Source: an uncultured Bacillota bacterium
GTDB lineage: Bacteria > Bacillota > Limnochordia > Limnochordales > ZCTH02-B6
NCBI GenBank assembly: GCA_937916565.1
Contig: CALFSR010000175.1
Span: 1-14,386 of the forward strand
Direction: 5' to 3'
Length of the DNA stretch: 14,386 bases
The translations under genes were made by a program, and so were the position numbers. The notes below the pieces were generated by a model. It was not told the origin of the DNA. It searched no databases and worked only from the letters and a program-made list of their open reading frames with translations. Position 1 is the stretch's first letter; every line of letters starts with the position of its first letter. Positions 14,303-14,386 of the stretch are shown here, one piece after another.

Positions 14303-14386
14303 CTAGCTCACCTTCTCCCGCACGGACTGGTAGTCAGTGTTCTTGAAGCACGCGGCCAAGTGCCCCGAGCCCACGCTCAGGAGTTC
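14303..14386 (-). CDS. C-terminal end of OppD/DppD-type peptide ABC transporter ATP-binding protein (5' part outside window)
   Basis: The minus strand reads 27 codons from the window edge to TAG at 14305-14303. The peptide includes GSGHLAACFKNTDYQSVREK, which matches the C-terminus of OppD/DppD ATPases: the last cysteine of the family's four-cysteine extension, followed by a charged tail. It ends 1 nt before the start of the OppF/DppF-like gene, the normal D-F gene order of peptide importer operons. Too little is present to say more. Confidence 0.8.
   Translation of the reverse strand, partial: ELLSVGSGHLAACFKNTDYQSVREKVS

Noticed and set aside
1..14386. CRISPR arrays, insertion sequences, phage or plasmid functions
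   Set aside because: No regularly spaced repeats, terminal inverted repeats with a transposase, integrase, replication or phage structural gene could be seen.

Overview
The window looks like a chromosomal segment of a high-GC Bacillota (Firmicutes), possibly one of the thermophilic or compost-associated deep-branching lineages. The evidence is strong AGGAGG-type Shine-Dalgarno sites, sigma-A-like promoters, a CIRCE operator in front of groESL, a tRNA with encoded CCA, frequent TTG/GTG starts, and GC-rich coding with long antisense shadow frames. The lineage is an inference; no marker here settles it. I see no insertion sequence, integrase, phage gene, CRISPR array or toxin-antitoxin pair. Most genes belong to well-known families.

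Layout, left to right. (1) 1-1347, minus: an AzgA/PbuG-type purine permease that runs off the left edge. It is divergent from (2) groES-groEL (1616-3586, plus), which has a canonical promoter overlapped by a CIRCE element and ends in a very long GC hairpin. (3) 3720-6536, minus: a three-gene NitT/TauT-type ABC importer in the order binding protein, ATPase, permease. A 17-18 bp hairpin lies between the binding-protein and ATPase genes. (4) 6659-6743, plus: a single tRNA-Leu(GAG) with its own promoter and terminator. (5) 6806-11433, minus: four genes on one strand, transcribed as aldo/keto reductase, a large unrecognised proline-rich membrane-tailed protein, an epoxide hydrolase, and a WYL-domain regulator only 17 nt after the hydrolase. 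(6) 11551-12519, plus: an amidohydrolase divergent from the aldo/keto reductase. (7) 12646-14386, minus: a Nudix hydrolase preceded by the end of a peptide ABC transporter operon (oppF/dppF-like complete, oppD/dppD-like C-terminus only), with a textbook intrinsic terminator between them.

How the genes work together. HrcA elsewhere in the genome would control groESL through CIRCE. The ABC genes form one importer whose substrate cannot be read from sequence. The hydrolase and WYL regulator are probably co-transcribed. The aldo/keto reductase and amidohydrolase share a 117-bp divergent control region, which may point to a common small-molecule pathway. The least explained gene is the 421-residue protein at 9076-10341, the best candidate for something undescribed. 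I did not find a clear novel multi-gene system.
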